The notes under the pieces: generated by a model | Database searches by the model: none | Seen by the model: the letters and a program-made list of their open reading frames with translations, nothing else | Told to the model about the DNA's origin: nothing | Shown: positions 34,101-52,890 of the stretch, in pieces | Numbering within the stretch: the stretch's first letter is position 1 | How the letters are laid out: each line of letters starts with the position of its first letter | NCBI RefSeq assembly: GCF_000247695.1 | Contig: NW_004624795.1 | Span: forward strand, 2,601,890 to 2,665,889 | DNA length: 64,000 bases | Direction: 5' to 3' | Origin: Heterocephalus glaber | Lineage: Eukaryota; Chordata; Mammalia; Rodentia; Bathyergidae | Made by a program: the position numbers and the translations under genes

Positions 34101-35950
34101 AAATTGAAACATATTGCAACTTACTAGATGGGGAAGAAGGGTAAGTATTAACTTGTGAAAAAATTATATATATGCCAGTGTTGTGTCACTTCGCGTTACC
34201 CTGCATGGACCTTCTATTAAAGTTGAGCAATGATGACTCAGAAGATTCAATTGAAGAAGCAACATAATTTGCTACTTGAGAGCAAAAATTTTTAAAAGCC
34301 CTAGAATTGTAGTCCTGCGTGTGCATTTCGTCCTGGTTGAATTTGAGCCCGTGGGTTAGCCTCTTTGGACCATAATTTCCTCATTGATAAAACTGTGACA
34401 ACACCCAAACCACACTCGTAACTGGTCTTGGCCATCGTGCCTCCCTACGTGTGTAAAGTAAGGGCTCGTGGCTGTTTTACAAGGTATTCAGTGACCAGTG
34501 GCTATTACTGAGTGCTTGCCTGGGGTCATGCCACCTTCTGGCCCTCTGAGCCCAGAGGCAGTTCTCTGCAGCCAATTCCCTAAGACCCCAACAGCGATGG
34601 CACCCTTCTCTGTTTTTATTACACCATCCATTCTCCACCTAATCGACAGCACTTTTCACTCTATGTTAGAGATAATTTTTTGCATGAATCTGTTTTATTT
34701 CCAACAATGTAAACCTCTTGTGTTCCTTAGCTCTCCTTTTCTAGAACACCTAGCCCAGCTCAGCACAGTGTTCAAGGCGTTCATTGGCCACTTGAATGAA
34801 AAGTCACCCTAAGAAAGAACTTGGAGGCCCCACATCGTTAGGTGAAAGAGGTAGAATTAGGTCCTAAGGAAATTTCTGATTATAAATACCCATTTAATCT
34901 CTTATTTCACTATGTTGAAGTCACAGAAAGCTTACTGATATCCCTTAAACATAATGGCAGTTTAAATTGTATTGAAATTAGAACTCTGAAAATTTCATTC
35001 CCAATTCCTTGTTATGAGCTCTTTATTGAAAGAAAAACTGCAATGATTTACCCTTTTCTTCACAGTAGAAGCAGATCCACATGTTACAAGTCTAAAGGAC
35101 CCAGGCTTGTAAATTCTGGAAATCAAGTCAAAGGTACAGAAGGGTTTATATTTGATAAGCACTAATTTTCTAGCTAAGTAAGATTTGTTGCTGAGTTTAC
35201 CTCTAGAGAACAGAGAGATGAGGGATCATGATAACAATTCTTTTTTTTTTTTTTTTCTTTTTTCTGGAACCGGGGATCAAACTCAGGACCTTGCATTTGC
35301 CAGGCAGGAGCTGGTGCCACTGAGCTAAACCTCCAGCCCCAACAATGCTTAATATTTGCATTTTAAGTCTCTGTTGAACAGATATATCCAATTATGAAAT
35401 TACTGAAATGAGGACTCAATCCCCCAATAATTTTCTTACCCAAAACATATTCTTTTTCACAGTTTCAGTGCTTGATAAGAAGTATTTTATTTTAAAGCAC
35501 AAAAGTAGGATGAGTTAGTGTTTTTGAAAAGGTCCTGCCTGTTCCAGGCCCATCCTAGCTCGACACAGGTTATTTTAACCCGTCTTTCCTGTAGGCTTTC
35601 AAGCACCCAGGTCTAAAAATCAGCAGTAAATGTAAGAAAGATAGATCCAGGTCTTGTTAAACACTGGCTTCAAATACTGGGTTACAGATTGATTGTCTAT
35701 GAACTTACAAAAATCGATTTTAAAAGCCATACCTGTCATGCCTGAATCCCTTGCAAACTGTCAAGACCATCACTGAGCCTTTCTTTATTTTATTTTAGAC
35801 TTAACAGAAGAAATCTTTGTCAAAGCAATGGTGGAAGAACTGGACCAGCTTGGCAATGTCCTCTCCCTGAGAGTCCACTCGGTGGAAGAAAAATCCTCTA
35901 AAATAAGCAACATCACCATGGAGCAGCGGGTTCCCGCTAAAGCACCCTAA
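31135..35950 (+). CDS. KRT26: Keratin, type I cytoskeletal 26 (IRS keratin)
   Basis: Type I IRS keratin; in other mammals K26 marks the IRS cuticle. Coding exons 31135-31572, 31995-32077, 32472-32628, 32723-32884, 32967-33092, 33923-34140, 35066-35133, 35799-35950; GT-AG throughout, 467 aa. The start [14 protein letters not shown], the HVHALEEA variant of coil 1A, exon 6 beginning [16 protein letters not shown] and the ending EQRVPAKAP identify K26. Introns 3 and 4 are very short (94 and 82 bp), so exons 3-5 are almost contiguous. Oddities: the normally conserved Asp of the helix initiation motif (SYLD) is Val98 (SYLV), and the conserved Trp of AEAWF is Cys276. Exon 2 uses the weaker donor GTAGGT. 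The frame is otherwise fully open. It is less GC-rich than the neighbours and does not share their homogenised exon 6. Confidence 0.94.
33170..33365. repeat. Unclassified old repeat in KRT26 intron 5
   Basis: GAGCTTTATTTCAGCTCACA, then GCTTTGGAGGCTGAAAGCC and CTTAAAAGGTCCCAGCACC follow a pattern common in old mammalian interspersed repeats. I cannot name the family with confidence. Confidence 0.4.
33541..33563. repeat. (TG)n in KRT26 intron 5
   Basis: About 11 TG units directly before the B1-ID dimer. Confidence 0.9.
33564..33775 (-). repeat. B1-ID dimeric SINE in KRT26 intron 5, antisense
   Basis: The ID half (GAGATTGAACCCAGGGCCTC...TAGCTACACCCACAGCCC) is followed by an antisense B1 half (GCTTCAGCCTCCCAAATAGC...CACCACCATGCCCAGCT). 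Confidence 0.85.
35237..35339 (-). repeat. ID SINE in KRT26 intron 7
   Basis: Poly-T tail, then GGAACCGGGGATCAAACTCA...GCCACTGAGCTAAACC, antisense. Confidence 0.85.
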
Positions 35951-36258
35951 GGAGGGAGAGTGATTTACTAACAAACAAACAAACAACTGCCTTTGCAAAA
36001 TCCCACTGGTCAAATAACCCCAAAATTACTCCTTAGAATTGTCCTAAAATTTGGTTTCTTTTTCTTCCTCATTCTTTTCCATGTAATTCTTTTCAAAAGA
36101 AGAAAAAATCTTGCTCTATCCCTAGTTTTGTCTTATTTTCAGGGGTCTTTTGCCATCTCATTACAAATTCTTCTGCCGCAAGGATTTTTGTCTATACATT
36201 TGTGTCTTTTTTCAATTTCCACAGTTGAGCTTACTGTAGACCATACTAAGGACATGCT

Positions 36259-36264
36259 AATAAA
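36259..36264 (+). promoter_or_regulatory. KRT26 polyadenylation signal
   Basis: AATAAA (within GCTAATAAAATAATG) is 309 bases after the stop, giving a longer 3' UTR than the neighbours. Confidence 0.7.
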
Positions 36265-36289
36265 ATAATGTGCTTCGCTTCACGGTCAC

Positions 36290-38555
36290 ATTTACCTCAA
36301 TTAGTAGCAGGATAAATCGGAAAGATCACTAGCCCTAATCTCTGCTTTCAGATCTGTCCCTGATTAACTATGTAAATGAGCTGACCTCATTAGGTTTGGG
36401 CTTCTATGGCTGTGAAGGGAGATTCTACCCATTTAATCTTCAGGATATTTTGCCCTTGAAGGTGACCGATCAGCAAGTGTTAGTTCGTTAGCTCTGAACC
36501 TGGGTGGGTGCTTTTCCATTTGGTAACACATACACCTCTCGTCTCCTACCATGGAGCCGAGTTCTCAACCTTGTTCCTGTCCACCGGCACACAATGACTT
36601 GGGGCCAATTATTTTGGGAAGTGTGGCTGGAGCTGGACAGCAGCAAAGTGCTGAGCTAAAGTGGTTGTGTCACTTGGGGTTGAATAAGATTCCAAACTTT
36701 CATGATAGGGTATCACTAAAGGGTTCTAAAAAACTGGTGGACAGACAGTGTGGAATTCAAAATGGCCCGTTAATGCTGAAGTGCTTCGGGTCAAGGTGTA
36801 CACTGAGGATGCCTCTCCCAGCTCCCGTGTAAGGTAGCTACCCTCCACCTGAAGACAGTTTCTAAGATGGAGACAGCCACAAGCTGCCTTTGCAGGGCCT
36901 TCTGGTGATGAATGGCCCCAACCATGATGATCAAGGCCGTGATCTCAATGGTAAGGAGCTGGAGTGAGTCAGGTTAGATATGCTTCGATTGCAGAGCTAC
37001 GGTGATAAGACCAATGATTTTTTGGTCCTCTTTGCTCATTTATTGAGTAAGCTTAACTGATTTTACATATGTGCGTTCATTTCATCTTGATAAAAGTTTA
37101 TGAGTTAGGTATTTTACCTTTACAAAGGAGGAAACAGATATTGAGAGCAATTAAGGAATTTCACTGTGTCTACACAGCTGATATATGGTGGAGCTTAGCA
37201 TCAAATCCAGGTCTCTTCTCCCATATGGTAACCAGAGTCCCACTGCACGTAACTCAATTGCTGTAGGAATTTCACCAGCACACATTCTGTTTTCTAACTA
37301 AGACCCCATTGCCGCCGAAGAAAGATTACAGAGAGGCGCATTCTTGTGTGCATAACCATTGGTCACAGTGCCAGGAGCATGGCTTCTAGTGTGGTTGCCC
37401 TACACTCTGCCTGGTTCTTTTCTTCTTTAGTTACCCACCCCAGCTCCTCTCCCAGAACTTCTCTTCTTTGCCCCATCCAGTCGTTTAACTAATGGTCAAC
37501 TTGGAATGACCAGCTGAACTGAGTCAGCATGGTTCTGGGCATGGAAGACCCACCTGAGGATTGTTGCCAATGGGATAAAAGGAGAACTGGAGGGGAAGAT
37601 CACATGCTATTCATTTTCCTGGAGAAGCTTACTATGGCTGGTTGTCCTGATACGAACTTGGCTGCTCTCACTGTTGGAAGGGCTCAGGTCCTCATTGTCA
37701 CCAGGGATGGCTGATGGTCTTGTCAAGGGAGCTCTGGTCTTCCCCTTGACTGTCACTTCCTAGGTCCAGTCCCTCAGCCTGGTGGCACAGAGCCTTCACC
37801 AGGCCAGCGCAGGCTTTCTAGCTTCCACCACTGGTCCTTGGGCCTTCCAGGTGTGGATCCTTGATGCGGACTTGCGTGGGACATTGCCGTGGGCTTTAGG
37901 CCCCTGGCTGGAACATTGCCATGAGGTCCAGGCCCTCAGCTGGATTCTTCTGGTCTCTAGTGCTCAGACCGATCTCTTGCACTCCTCTACATTTGACTTT
38001 TTTGAGTGAATATTGTAAAATAATCCTATAAATTATGTGTCCTGCATTAGTCTATTCCTTTGCAAGACCTGACTACAACACCCCAATATTAAGTCCTGGT
38101 CACTGGATGTCCCCATCCCTCTGGCTACAATTTCCCTTATTATGTTTCAGTACTCTCTCTCTCATACCAACTATGAGGTCAGGTAGAGGATCAATCTCCT
38201 CAAAGTTGGAGGGCCAGAGCTCATCCTCAGCCCTCGCAGGACACCTGGCTTACTGACCATCTTGCAAACACAGCACTGGGCCCTCTTTCTCTTGTGACTG
38301 TCAGTGCTAGCCATTCCTGCTTGTTCACAACAGAATTCCTTTTTTTTTCCAAGTCCAATCTAACTTCCATTTCTATGAGTTCACTTTTTCCTCCTTAAAC
38401 AGATAAACTTGTCTACCTATATAAGACAGATTTATAGTTAATACCAGCATGAACTATTACTCCCAAATGCATGATTTTAATGACTGACCATATGTCTTAA
38501 AACAAAAACTATAAAGCTTATGTGTTCTTCCCTGCTTCCAAAAAGTCAGTGGTAT
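36290..38555. other. KRT26-KRT25 intergenic, left part
   Basis: A 93-codon frame at 36551-36832 has no recognisable product. A MIR (+) lies at about 37040-37250 (AAGGAGGAAACAGATATTGA...CTACACAGCTGATATATGG). The stretch 37650-38250 has repeated phrases (CTCAGG/CCCTCAGC and two GACATTGCC/AACATTGCC units) and may be an old LTR, unclassified. Confidence 0.45.
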
Positions 38556-40711
38556 TTATAAAAAAGTAAAAAGAAAAAGTGGTTACTAATATTTGACAAA
38601 TCTCAGAACTTTTACTGGACATCTTTAATTGTGAACTGCCAATTGTGAAACTAAAGACAAAATCAAAGGCAATGTACATATATAAAAATCATAGTAAATT
38701 CATAATGCAAAAGGAGGAAGACCTTAAAAATCAACCATGTAAGGAAGAAATGATTCCTTCCAGATTACTGATAGTGAGAAAGCATAGCAATTTTTCAACA
38801 AGAGCCAGAAGACAATAGAATAATTTCTTCAATATGCGGAGAGAAATTCCATATTGTCAATTTAAATTTCTAAGATATGCTCAATCACAGTAATTATTTT
38901 AAAAACAGAAATTTAAGCCACGTGAAGTAACATTACACACCCAATAACCTGGCAATGCTTTTAAAATATTTGACACAAATTATGCATTCTACCATGGAAC
39001 TCTTTCTAACTTGGGACTGCTATGAACAATACTCTATAAATATTTCTTACCTGTTTCCTAGTACAAGTGTGAAGTTAGTCAACTAGAGAAACAAAAATAA
39101 AAGAGAATGGAAAAGTGAAGAAAGGATAAAGAGACCTATAGAATAGCACTCAGCATACAAATCTACAAATTATGGGAAATTCAGAAGAAGGGAGAAAAAG
39201 AAATGGGTAGAAAGCTTATTTAAAGAAATATTATCTAAAGCTTCCAAACTCTTGGGAAGAACATGGATGTACAGATTCATATAACTCAAAGGACCCTAAG
39301 AAAGATCAACCCAAAGAAGAATACTCCAAAGCACACTATAATAAGTTGTCAAAAGGCAAAAATTGAGGAGACAATCTTGAAAGTAGCAAGAGACAAAAGA
39401 CATATCACATACAAGAGAGGCTCTATAACACTATCACCAAACATCTCAAGAGAAACCAGGAGAGAAGGGAAGGAGATAGTCAAAGTGTTCAGAAAAACAA
39501 GCTGCCAAACATTAAGACTATACCCATCAAAAAGCTGTAGTTCAGAAATGAAAGAAAAATGCATTCTTAGACAAACAAAACTGGGGAGATGATCATCACT
39601 AGGCCTGCCTTACAAGAAATGCTAAAGGAAATTCTTCAAGTTAAAAAAAAAAAAAAGGGCAAGGAGGCTCACTAGTGACAGGACAGATATGAAAGTTTTA
39701 AAAAGAACTCACAGAAGGGAAGCACGAGATGGACAGGGAGAAGGGAATGAAAAAGGAATGAAGATGTGTTAGGTATGTATACCAGTCCCCATGCAGAGTG
39801 TAACCATTATGTACTGCAAACAATGCTAATAAAAATAAAAATTGAAAAAACTCACTGAAGATATATATAGTTAAATTCAGAATAATAGCATAATAATGAC
39901 ATGTAAATCACTTATATAATATGAAGTTTAAAAGACAAAACTACTGAAAAGTCACTATAACTACAATAATTTGTTAAGGGATGGACAATATTAAAAAGAT
40001 ATAAACATCACCATTAAAAACATAAAGTGGAGAGATAGTAAAGGTTGGAATTTTTGTATGTGATCAAATTTAAGCTGATAATAGTAAAACCTAATAGCCA
40101 AAAACCTATAGTAGATACACGAAAGATAAAGGAAAAAGAATCAAAGCATATCACTAAAGCAAACTATCTAATTACAAAGTAAGATAACACGAGAGGAAGA
40201 AAGGTACAAAGGATCTACAAGACAACTAGAAAACGACTAACGAAGTGCCCTAAGAGTCCTTACCTTCACTAATGATCTGTAAATTGATTAAATTCTCCAA
40301 TCAAAAGATACAGAGTGGCTGAGTGGATCTAAAAACCACAAGCTGTCTGTAGGAGAATCACTTCAGCTTTGAGGATACACAGAGCCTGAAATTGAAGGAA
40401 TGGAAAAGACATCCCATAGTCCATACAAATGGGACCAAAAAAGAATAAGGGAAGGTATACTTCTATCAGGTGAGACGGACTTTTTAAGTAAACAATTATA
40501 AAATGAAACAAAAAGGTCATTATCCCCTTATAAATGAAATGATATAGCAGTTTATCAAGAGGATATAATGATTGCAAATATGCATGCATCCAGAACTTCT
40601 AAATATATACAGCAAATATTAATAGACCTGAAGGGGAAGGTGGACAGCAATGCAGTAATAATAGGAAACATCAGTGCTCCACTTCAACAGAAAATCAATA
40701 AGGAAACATTG

Positions 40712-40790
40712 GTGGGCCAGGGATTTAGCTCAGTGGTTCCACCACCTGCCTCGCAAGCGGAGGGACCCAAGTTCGATCCCCGGTACCAAA
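40712..40790 (+). repeat. ID SINE nested in the L1 block
   Basis: GGGCCAGGGATTTAGCTCAG...AGTTCGATCCCCGGTACC interrupts L1 ORF2 sequence. The tail has become an (AAT)n repeat to about 40818. Confidence 0.9.
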
Positions 40791-41957
40791 AATAATAATA
40801 ATAATAATAATAATAAAAATAATGAAACATCTGGCTTAGACTATAATTTAGGCCCAATGGACCTAACATGCTTCCATACAGCATTAACAACAAGCTAGAA
40901 TACACATTCTTCTCAAGCAAAAAAAGCACATTCTCTACTGTAGATCATATGTTAAGCCACAAAACAAGTTCTTAACAAATTTAAGAAGACTGAAATCATA
41001 TTAAGTATTTTTTCTAACCACAATGGTCTGAAACTAGAAATTAATAACAGGAGAAACTTTGGAAATTTCACAAATATATGAAAGTTAAATAACATGTACC
41101 CAAACAACCAGTGGGCCAAAGAACCAATTTTTTTTTTAAATCTTGAGACAAATGGAGATGGAAAAACAACATAACGAGATGTATGGGATATAATAGTTGT
41201 AAAAGAGAAGGTGATAAATAACCACTTTAAAGAAGAAGAAAGGTCTCAAATAAAACAATCTGTCATAAACCTCAAGAAACTATTTTTTAAAAAGATTGAA
41301 CTGAGCCCAAAAATATAGACAAGGAAAACAATTTAAAAGATCAACAAAACTAAAATTTGATTGTTTAGGAAGATAAACAAAATTGACAAAGCTTGGCTAG
41401 GCAGAGAGAGAGAGAGGGAGAATCAAAAATGAAAGTTAAGACATTACAAATGCAGATATCACATGTTCATCTACAGGGGGCCACAAAAGATTGTGAGTAG
41501 TGAGAGAAAAAACCAAAGTTGAAGATAGTCACTTTACCTGATCTTAAAATCTACTGCAAAGCTATAGTAATCAGAACATCACCACACTAGCATAAAAACA
41601 TAGCTTTAGACCTGTGAAACTAAAAATAAAGGGTCCAAAAATAAATCCATGCACATGTAGTCAATTTATTTTCAAAAATATAAAAAGTACCAAGAACACA
41701 AGGAAAAGGCAGTCTCTCCAATAGATAATGTTGGGAAAACTGGATATCCACATGCAGAAGAATGAAATTGAACCCCATGTGCAAAAGTCAACTCAAATAC
41801 CTCAAAGAACTAGGACTGGAAGTCCCATTTGACCCAGCTATTCCCCTGCTGGGTGTCTTCCCCAAAGAATTAAAAGAATCATACCACAGTGATATATGTG
41901 CACCCATGTTCATAGCGGCACAGTTTGTGATAGCTAAAACTTGTAAGTAGCCCAAAT

Positions 41958-42212
41958 NNNNNNNNNNNNNNNNNNNNNNNNNNNNNNNNNNNNNNNNNNN
42001 NNNNNNNNNNNNNNNNNNNNNNNNNNNNNNNNNNNNNNNNNNNNNNNNNNNNNNNNNNNNNNNNNNNNNNNNNNNNNNNNNNNNNNNNNNNNNNNNNNNN
42101 NNNNNNNNNNNNNNNNNNNNNNNNNNNNNNNNNNNNNNNNNNNNNNNNNNNNNNNNNNNNNNNNNNNNNNNNNNNNNNNNNNNNNNNNNNNNNNNNNNNN
42201 NNNNNNNNNNNN
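41958..42212. other. Assembly gap (255 N)
   Basis: An unbroken run of N lies inside the L1 block. The sequence on its left is ORF2 3' coding and on its right an L1 3' UTR, so the missing part is most likely L1. Confidence 1.
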
Positions 42213-43210
42213 AGAAAATGAAAAAATGGAAACAGTCTTTGTAAATAGGGAGGGATGGAGGGGTTGAAGGGAGGGCAGGGGAAGGGGGAAAAATAAGAAC
42301 CAAGATAGTATGTAAAGGTGCATATCTCCAATGATGAATGTCATTATGTTGTACACCTAAAATGTACCAATACAAGGATATACAAAAAAGAAAAAAGAAA
42401 GGAAGCTGTAGTTAGTGTGGATGAAATAAAAATCCTTCACTACCTCAAACCAAAAAAGCCTTACAATTGATCCTCACTCTTCAAAAGTCAACTCAAAATG
42501 GATTAAATGCTTACACATAAGACCTAATATTGTAAAGCTATCAGGAGAAAACATGCGAGAAAATCTTCTTGACTTTGGTATAAAGATTTTTTTATATAAC
42601 CCCCAAAACACAGGGAAAAAAAGCATAAATAGATGAGTGGAACTGCATAACACTAAAAATCCTCTTCCAAGCAAAGGAAGTAATTAATAGAGTGCAAAAA
42701 AAACCCCACATATTGGGAGAAAATATTGTGAACCATAGATGTGACAAAGGTTTTAACATCCAAGACATTAAAGGCGCTCAAACAAGTCAATAACAAGAAA
42801 ACAACCTGATTTCAAAGACGTTTTTCAAAAGAAGACATACAGGTGGCCCAAAAGTGTATGAAAAAAAATCCTCAGTATCACCAGAAAAACACATTGAGAG
42901 ATGTCAGTCAAAGGATACAAAATTTCAATTAAGAGAAATAAGCTCAGGAGATCAATTACACAATTAGGTGACTATGATTAATAGCAATGTATTTTACACT
43001 TGAAAATTGCTAAGGGAACAGATTTTAAATGTTCTCACCACAGAAAAAATAAGCATTGGACTTAATGGATGTTTTAATTACCTTGACTTAGACATTCCAT
43101 GATGTGTACGTATACCAAAACATTATGTTCTATACTATAAATATATATATGATTTTTATTTGTCAATTTAAAATTTGTTCATACTATTCAAAGTTTTCAA
43201 TAAATACATG

Positions 43211-43845
43211 TGCGTTCACACCCACTCGAGTTAGCTTATTTATGACTTTCACCTGCACCAAATAAACCATGGGACATAAAGACAGATGAAATATTTCTCT
43301 CCAGGTTTACTTCAGATTTTGCAGGGTCAGGAAGTGTTAATGTCCCTCCAAATTCCCACAAAATCTACCAGCAATGAGGGGTGTTTTCCTCATTACCTAA
43401 GTGGGCAGGAGAAGACAACGGCCACCAGCCATAAGTAAGTGTCAACAGAAGATGTGGTGCCTCAGCCAACATGGAAGTGATCATCCTCCAGAGCAGAATT
43501 CCAAACAAACAAATGGAAAACCTAGCAACTGAAGGACCAGGATGGGAAGATCAGGAACACAATTCTATTCTCCACTGATCTTTCAAAAATTGTGAAAATA
43601 TAAGCAGAAAAATGTCTCAGAAACTTCCAAACCTGCCTTGGCAAAATAGCCCAAACCATGATGCTAAACGTTTGCTCTGTAATGGACGGATGAGCTTTAT
43701 CTTCTCAGGGTGGAAATAAAGGATGATTCACTCCCACATTTACAGTGTAATAATGAGCCTGACACTGCCCCACCCGACCCATTTCTCAGATAACCACCAA
43801 CCCCAGGGCAACTGCCCTCCTACAGAAACGAGCCTGGCAAAGTTA
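43211..43845. other. Upstream flank of KRT25
   Basis: Non-repetitive sequence next to the KRT25 promoter; no gene or known repeat seen. Confidence 0.5.
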
Positions 43846-43849
43846 GTTA

Positions 43850-43875
43850 TTAATTAGGAAAAATCATCCAATTAT
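43850..43875 (+). promoter_or_regulatory. KRT25 upstream AATTA elements
   Basis: TTAATTAGGA (43850-43859) is followed at once by AAATCATCCAATTAT (43861-43875), 92 bp before the TATA box. The second element is shared with KRT27 and KRT28. The first recurs at 53750 in front of the putative keratin pseudogene. Confidence 0.55.
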
Positions 43876-43952
43876 GCCAACTTGCTGAGACCAGCAAGCT
43901 ATGTTTTACTCGATGTAGGCAGAATTTCAGCCTGGACACCTTGGGAATTGTC

Positions 43953-43960
43953 TATAAAAA
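43953..43960 (+). promoter_or_regulatory. KRT25 TATA box
   Basis: TATAAAAA lies 92 bp before the KRT25 ATG. Confidence 0.85.
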
Positions 43961-44044
43961 GGGAAACGCAGCAGTTGAGGGGAGAAGGCGCTGCACCCAG
44001 GCTTGCACAAGTTCTGTTCGGAGCCTCACCCGTGTGCCCTGATC

Positions 44045-50366
<6,322 letters not shown>

Positions 50367-50543
50367 CAGAGGGCACTGCCAGAGACCCTCGAGAAGAAAA
50401 GGCACTGAAATGTGTCTGGGGAAAATGAACACGTCTAAAGGGAATGCCTGCCCTGCTGTCTTTCTGTCCTTTCTCTTTCTGGGCCATCAACCCGTTCAGT
50501 GGAAGAAGGTCACACCGAAATCTGTTGCCAATTCTTCCTACTC

Positions 50544-50549
50544 AATAAA
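50544..50549 (+). promoter_or_regulatory. KRT25 polyadenylation signal
   Basis: AATAAA (CTCAATAAACTTTCTTCC) is 178 bases after the stop. Confidence 0.8.
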
Positions 50550-50620
50550 CTTTCTTCCTTTTGGCAAGTTATTACCGGTGATGCTGTTTTACTTTAAAAT
50601 GTTTACGAGTGATACAGATA

Positions 50621-50811
50621 CAGTGGTACCTCGGTTCTCAAACTTAACTCTTTCCACAATTCTGGTCACAAACCAAGTTGGGTGAGAACCCAATCAAATT
50701 TCCCCATCAGGTCAACATTATTAAAGCTAACCATTGAATTTGATTCAGTTCTTGTTCAATTCAGCGTGTGACCAGAATTACGGAATTAAGTTCAGAACAG
50801 AGAAACTATTG
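50621..50811. mobile_element. Tigger-derived MITE with TA target site
   Basis: Begins CAGTGGTACCTCGGTTCTCA and ends with a decayed inverse (GTTCAGAACAGAGAAACTATTG). It is flanked by TA on both sides, as pogo/Tigger insertion requires. ATTCTGGTCACA near the left is inverted as TGTGACCAGAAT near the right, so the terminal repeats are long. Confidence 0.8.
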
Positions 50812-50813
50812 TA

Positions 50814-52695
50814 GGAACATTTAACGGTTTTTAATTTTATGAAAATTTTTTTTAAATAACTAGTTTGCCCCCAGAATTTCATAAAATTTTCTCAATAATT
50901 CAAATTAGACAAATTCAGGAGGGAGAAATATATTTCTGCCTAAATCCTTAATTTGCCATACTTTAACCTAATAAGAAGCTTATTTCCTTTCATAGTTGCT
51001 GAAATGTATGCATTTCAGGTTCTTCATCTATAAATGAAGAATATGAAAGCACTACTTTCAAATAATTATTGTGGTGAAGATTAAACAAATATATTGTTAT
51101 AAAACTCCCTTATGAGACAAGTACTTGAATACTTTAATTTTTAATACTTAGTATTTATAATGCTTTAATGTCCAAATCTCATTTCTCTTATGGATATACA
51201 TTCAAGCAATATTCCAAATATAAGAGACTTTAACATCAAAGTTCCCGTTTAGACTCAAAGTGCTATTAATGGAGTCATCTACTTGTCCTACGCAGTTGAT
51301 GTTTCCAGCTCTCTTGACCAATGGATTCATCCCTAATACAGGAAAATAAGCTAGATGAACTGAAAACAATTTTTTCTGATCAAATGCTACACCTAGATTC
51401 TTGGTACTGTTTGTATAAAGAAGATAAAAAATGAAATTTAAAATCACAACATTTAGATTCTATACTAGATTAGACACAGTGGGAGAGAGAATTAGTAAAG
51501 TAGAGTGAGGAGTTATCTGGACTTCAGCATAGAGAGAAAAAGGTGGATAAAGTACAGTGAGATTTCATTTCCCATTCTCCAACTTGGCAAGTATCAAAAA
51601 GTCTTACTGTACATGAAGATGTGGAAAAACAAAGCTCTTGTCATACTTGTGGGGTTGTAAATACAACCATTTGAAAATGTCTTTGGTTTTACCAAATAAA
51701 GTTGCATATGTGCATATTCTGCACAATAGGCTGGTGGCAGGGGAACAGGCTCATTCTCCTGAGGGGAGTCCACCCAGGTCCCCCGCTCTGTAACACCTAT
51801 TTCCTCACTTTGTTGTCATTTCGTTCACCCATTCATCTTGTGACTCAGCCAACAGTAACCTCTTGACACCAGATCTGTTTTTATCATCTCTGAATCCTCA
51901 GGGCCTACCTCAGATTCAGAGCTGAATGAATAACAATATGACTCAGGCTTGTACCAAAAACAATTTGAATCTGCACCTAAGACTTGAAAGGAATTTAAAT
52001 AATTAGTTATTGAAACACTTACATGCCAAAATAAACTTGGGTCATTCCACTCCGTATGGTACTTAGCATAATAAATCTCCAAAAGACATCTACGAAAAGC
52101 AGTGCAAAAGAATCAGATAATGAACCGGAAGTAGGGGGTGGATTGTATACTTGTCTTCCTGAGATAACTTAGGCCACACTGTGTATTGAAACAAGGAACC
52201 ATGCTGTAGTAATATGACCAAACTGCCAGTAAAAGCAGCGATCCTCAGTTCCGTTCAAAGTAAGTCTCCTGTGGGATAAACAGCAGGTTAGCCCCACACC
52301 AAACACTGGGACGTGCATTCTCCTCCCTACTCCCAGGAGCGAACTGTTACCATCGAAGTTTACCTGGAAGGAGTGGGCAGGTCATGCCCCACGCCAGGAT
52401 GCCCACATCACACGCACTCCCCAAGCTGGGAGCCCAGGGAGGGAGGCAACTCCTTCCAATGTACAGAGTTACAGAGAAGGCTGCAGAGGTTCTGGCACAA
52501 GCCACCAAACACCAAAGCACCTAGCAAGGCTGAGCAGTCTCTGTGTGGGCTCCCCTGCACTCTCTACCGTGAGCCAGGCCCTGCCCGCCATACATCTGAT
52601 GAACGAACCAAAGACATGGCAGACTAAAGGAGAACAGTCTCCAACTGACTTATTGGAGAGGGCAGCATTGAGGAGAGGCTGAGAGAAGATTGTCA
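50814..52695. other. Downstream of KRT25, nothing identified
   Basis: AT-rich unique sequence. A possible L2-like stretch lies near 51780-51990, not secure. No gene recognised. Confidence 0.45.
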
Positions 52696-52699
52696 GGGT

Positions 52700-52890
52700 T
52701 TGGAACAATTTCTGCTCCTTTCCAGCTGTCTTTTCTTGGGCAAAAGTCATCTGGAGGCTTCATTCCTCAGTTTCCCCATCTGTGCAGGGGGAGCAGCAAT
52801 GGTCACACCTATTTCAGAGGGTTGTTGGCAGGATTAAGCAGCCAATCTGTGCACTTTAGAGAATTCTTGGTTCATGTAAGACTTCAATAA
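52700..52890 (-). repeat. MIR SINE, antisense
   Basis: TTCCTCAGTTTCCCCATCTG, then GAGGGTTGTTGGCAGGATTA: the antisense MIR core and 3' part. Confidence 0.8.

Larger units (their letters stand above)
38556..43210 (+). mobile_element. L1 LINE block, sense, several fragments
   Basis: 38800-39650 matches the L1M region ending CTTACAAGAAATGCTAAAGG. 39656-39850 is a younger L1 3' tail. 40260-41130 follows ORF2 (CTCCAATCAAAAGATACAGA, GAGGATATAATGATTGCAAA). 41700-41957 is ORF2 3' sequence (CCCATTTGACCCAGCTATTC). 42213-42370 is a G-rich young-type 3' UTR. 42450-42900 is older ORF2/3' sequence (CAAAAGAAGACATACAGGTG). Multiple stops and indels show that nothing is active. Confidence 0.8.

Noticed and set aside
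36551..36832. 93-codon frame starting MEPSSQPCSCPPAHND
   Set aside because: No family recognised, no splice or promoter evidence and no repetition of the pattern elsewhere; treated as chance.
38556..43210. An active L1 element
   Set aside because: It has several separate fragments of different age, stops in ORF2, an inserted ID and an assembly gap; no intact ORF1 or ORF2 remains.
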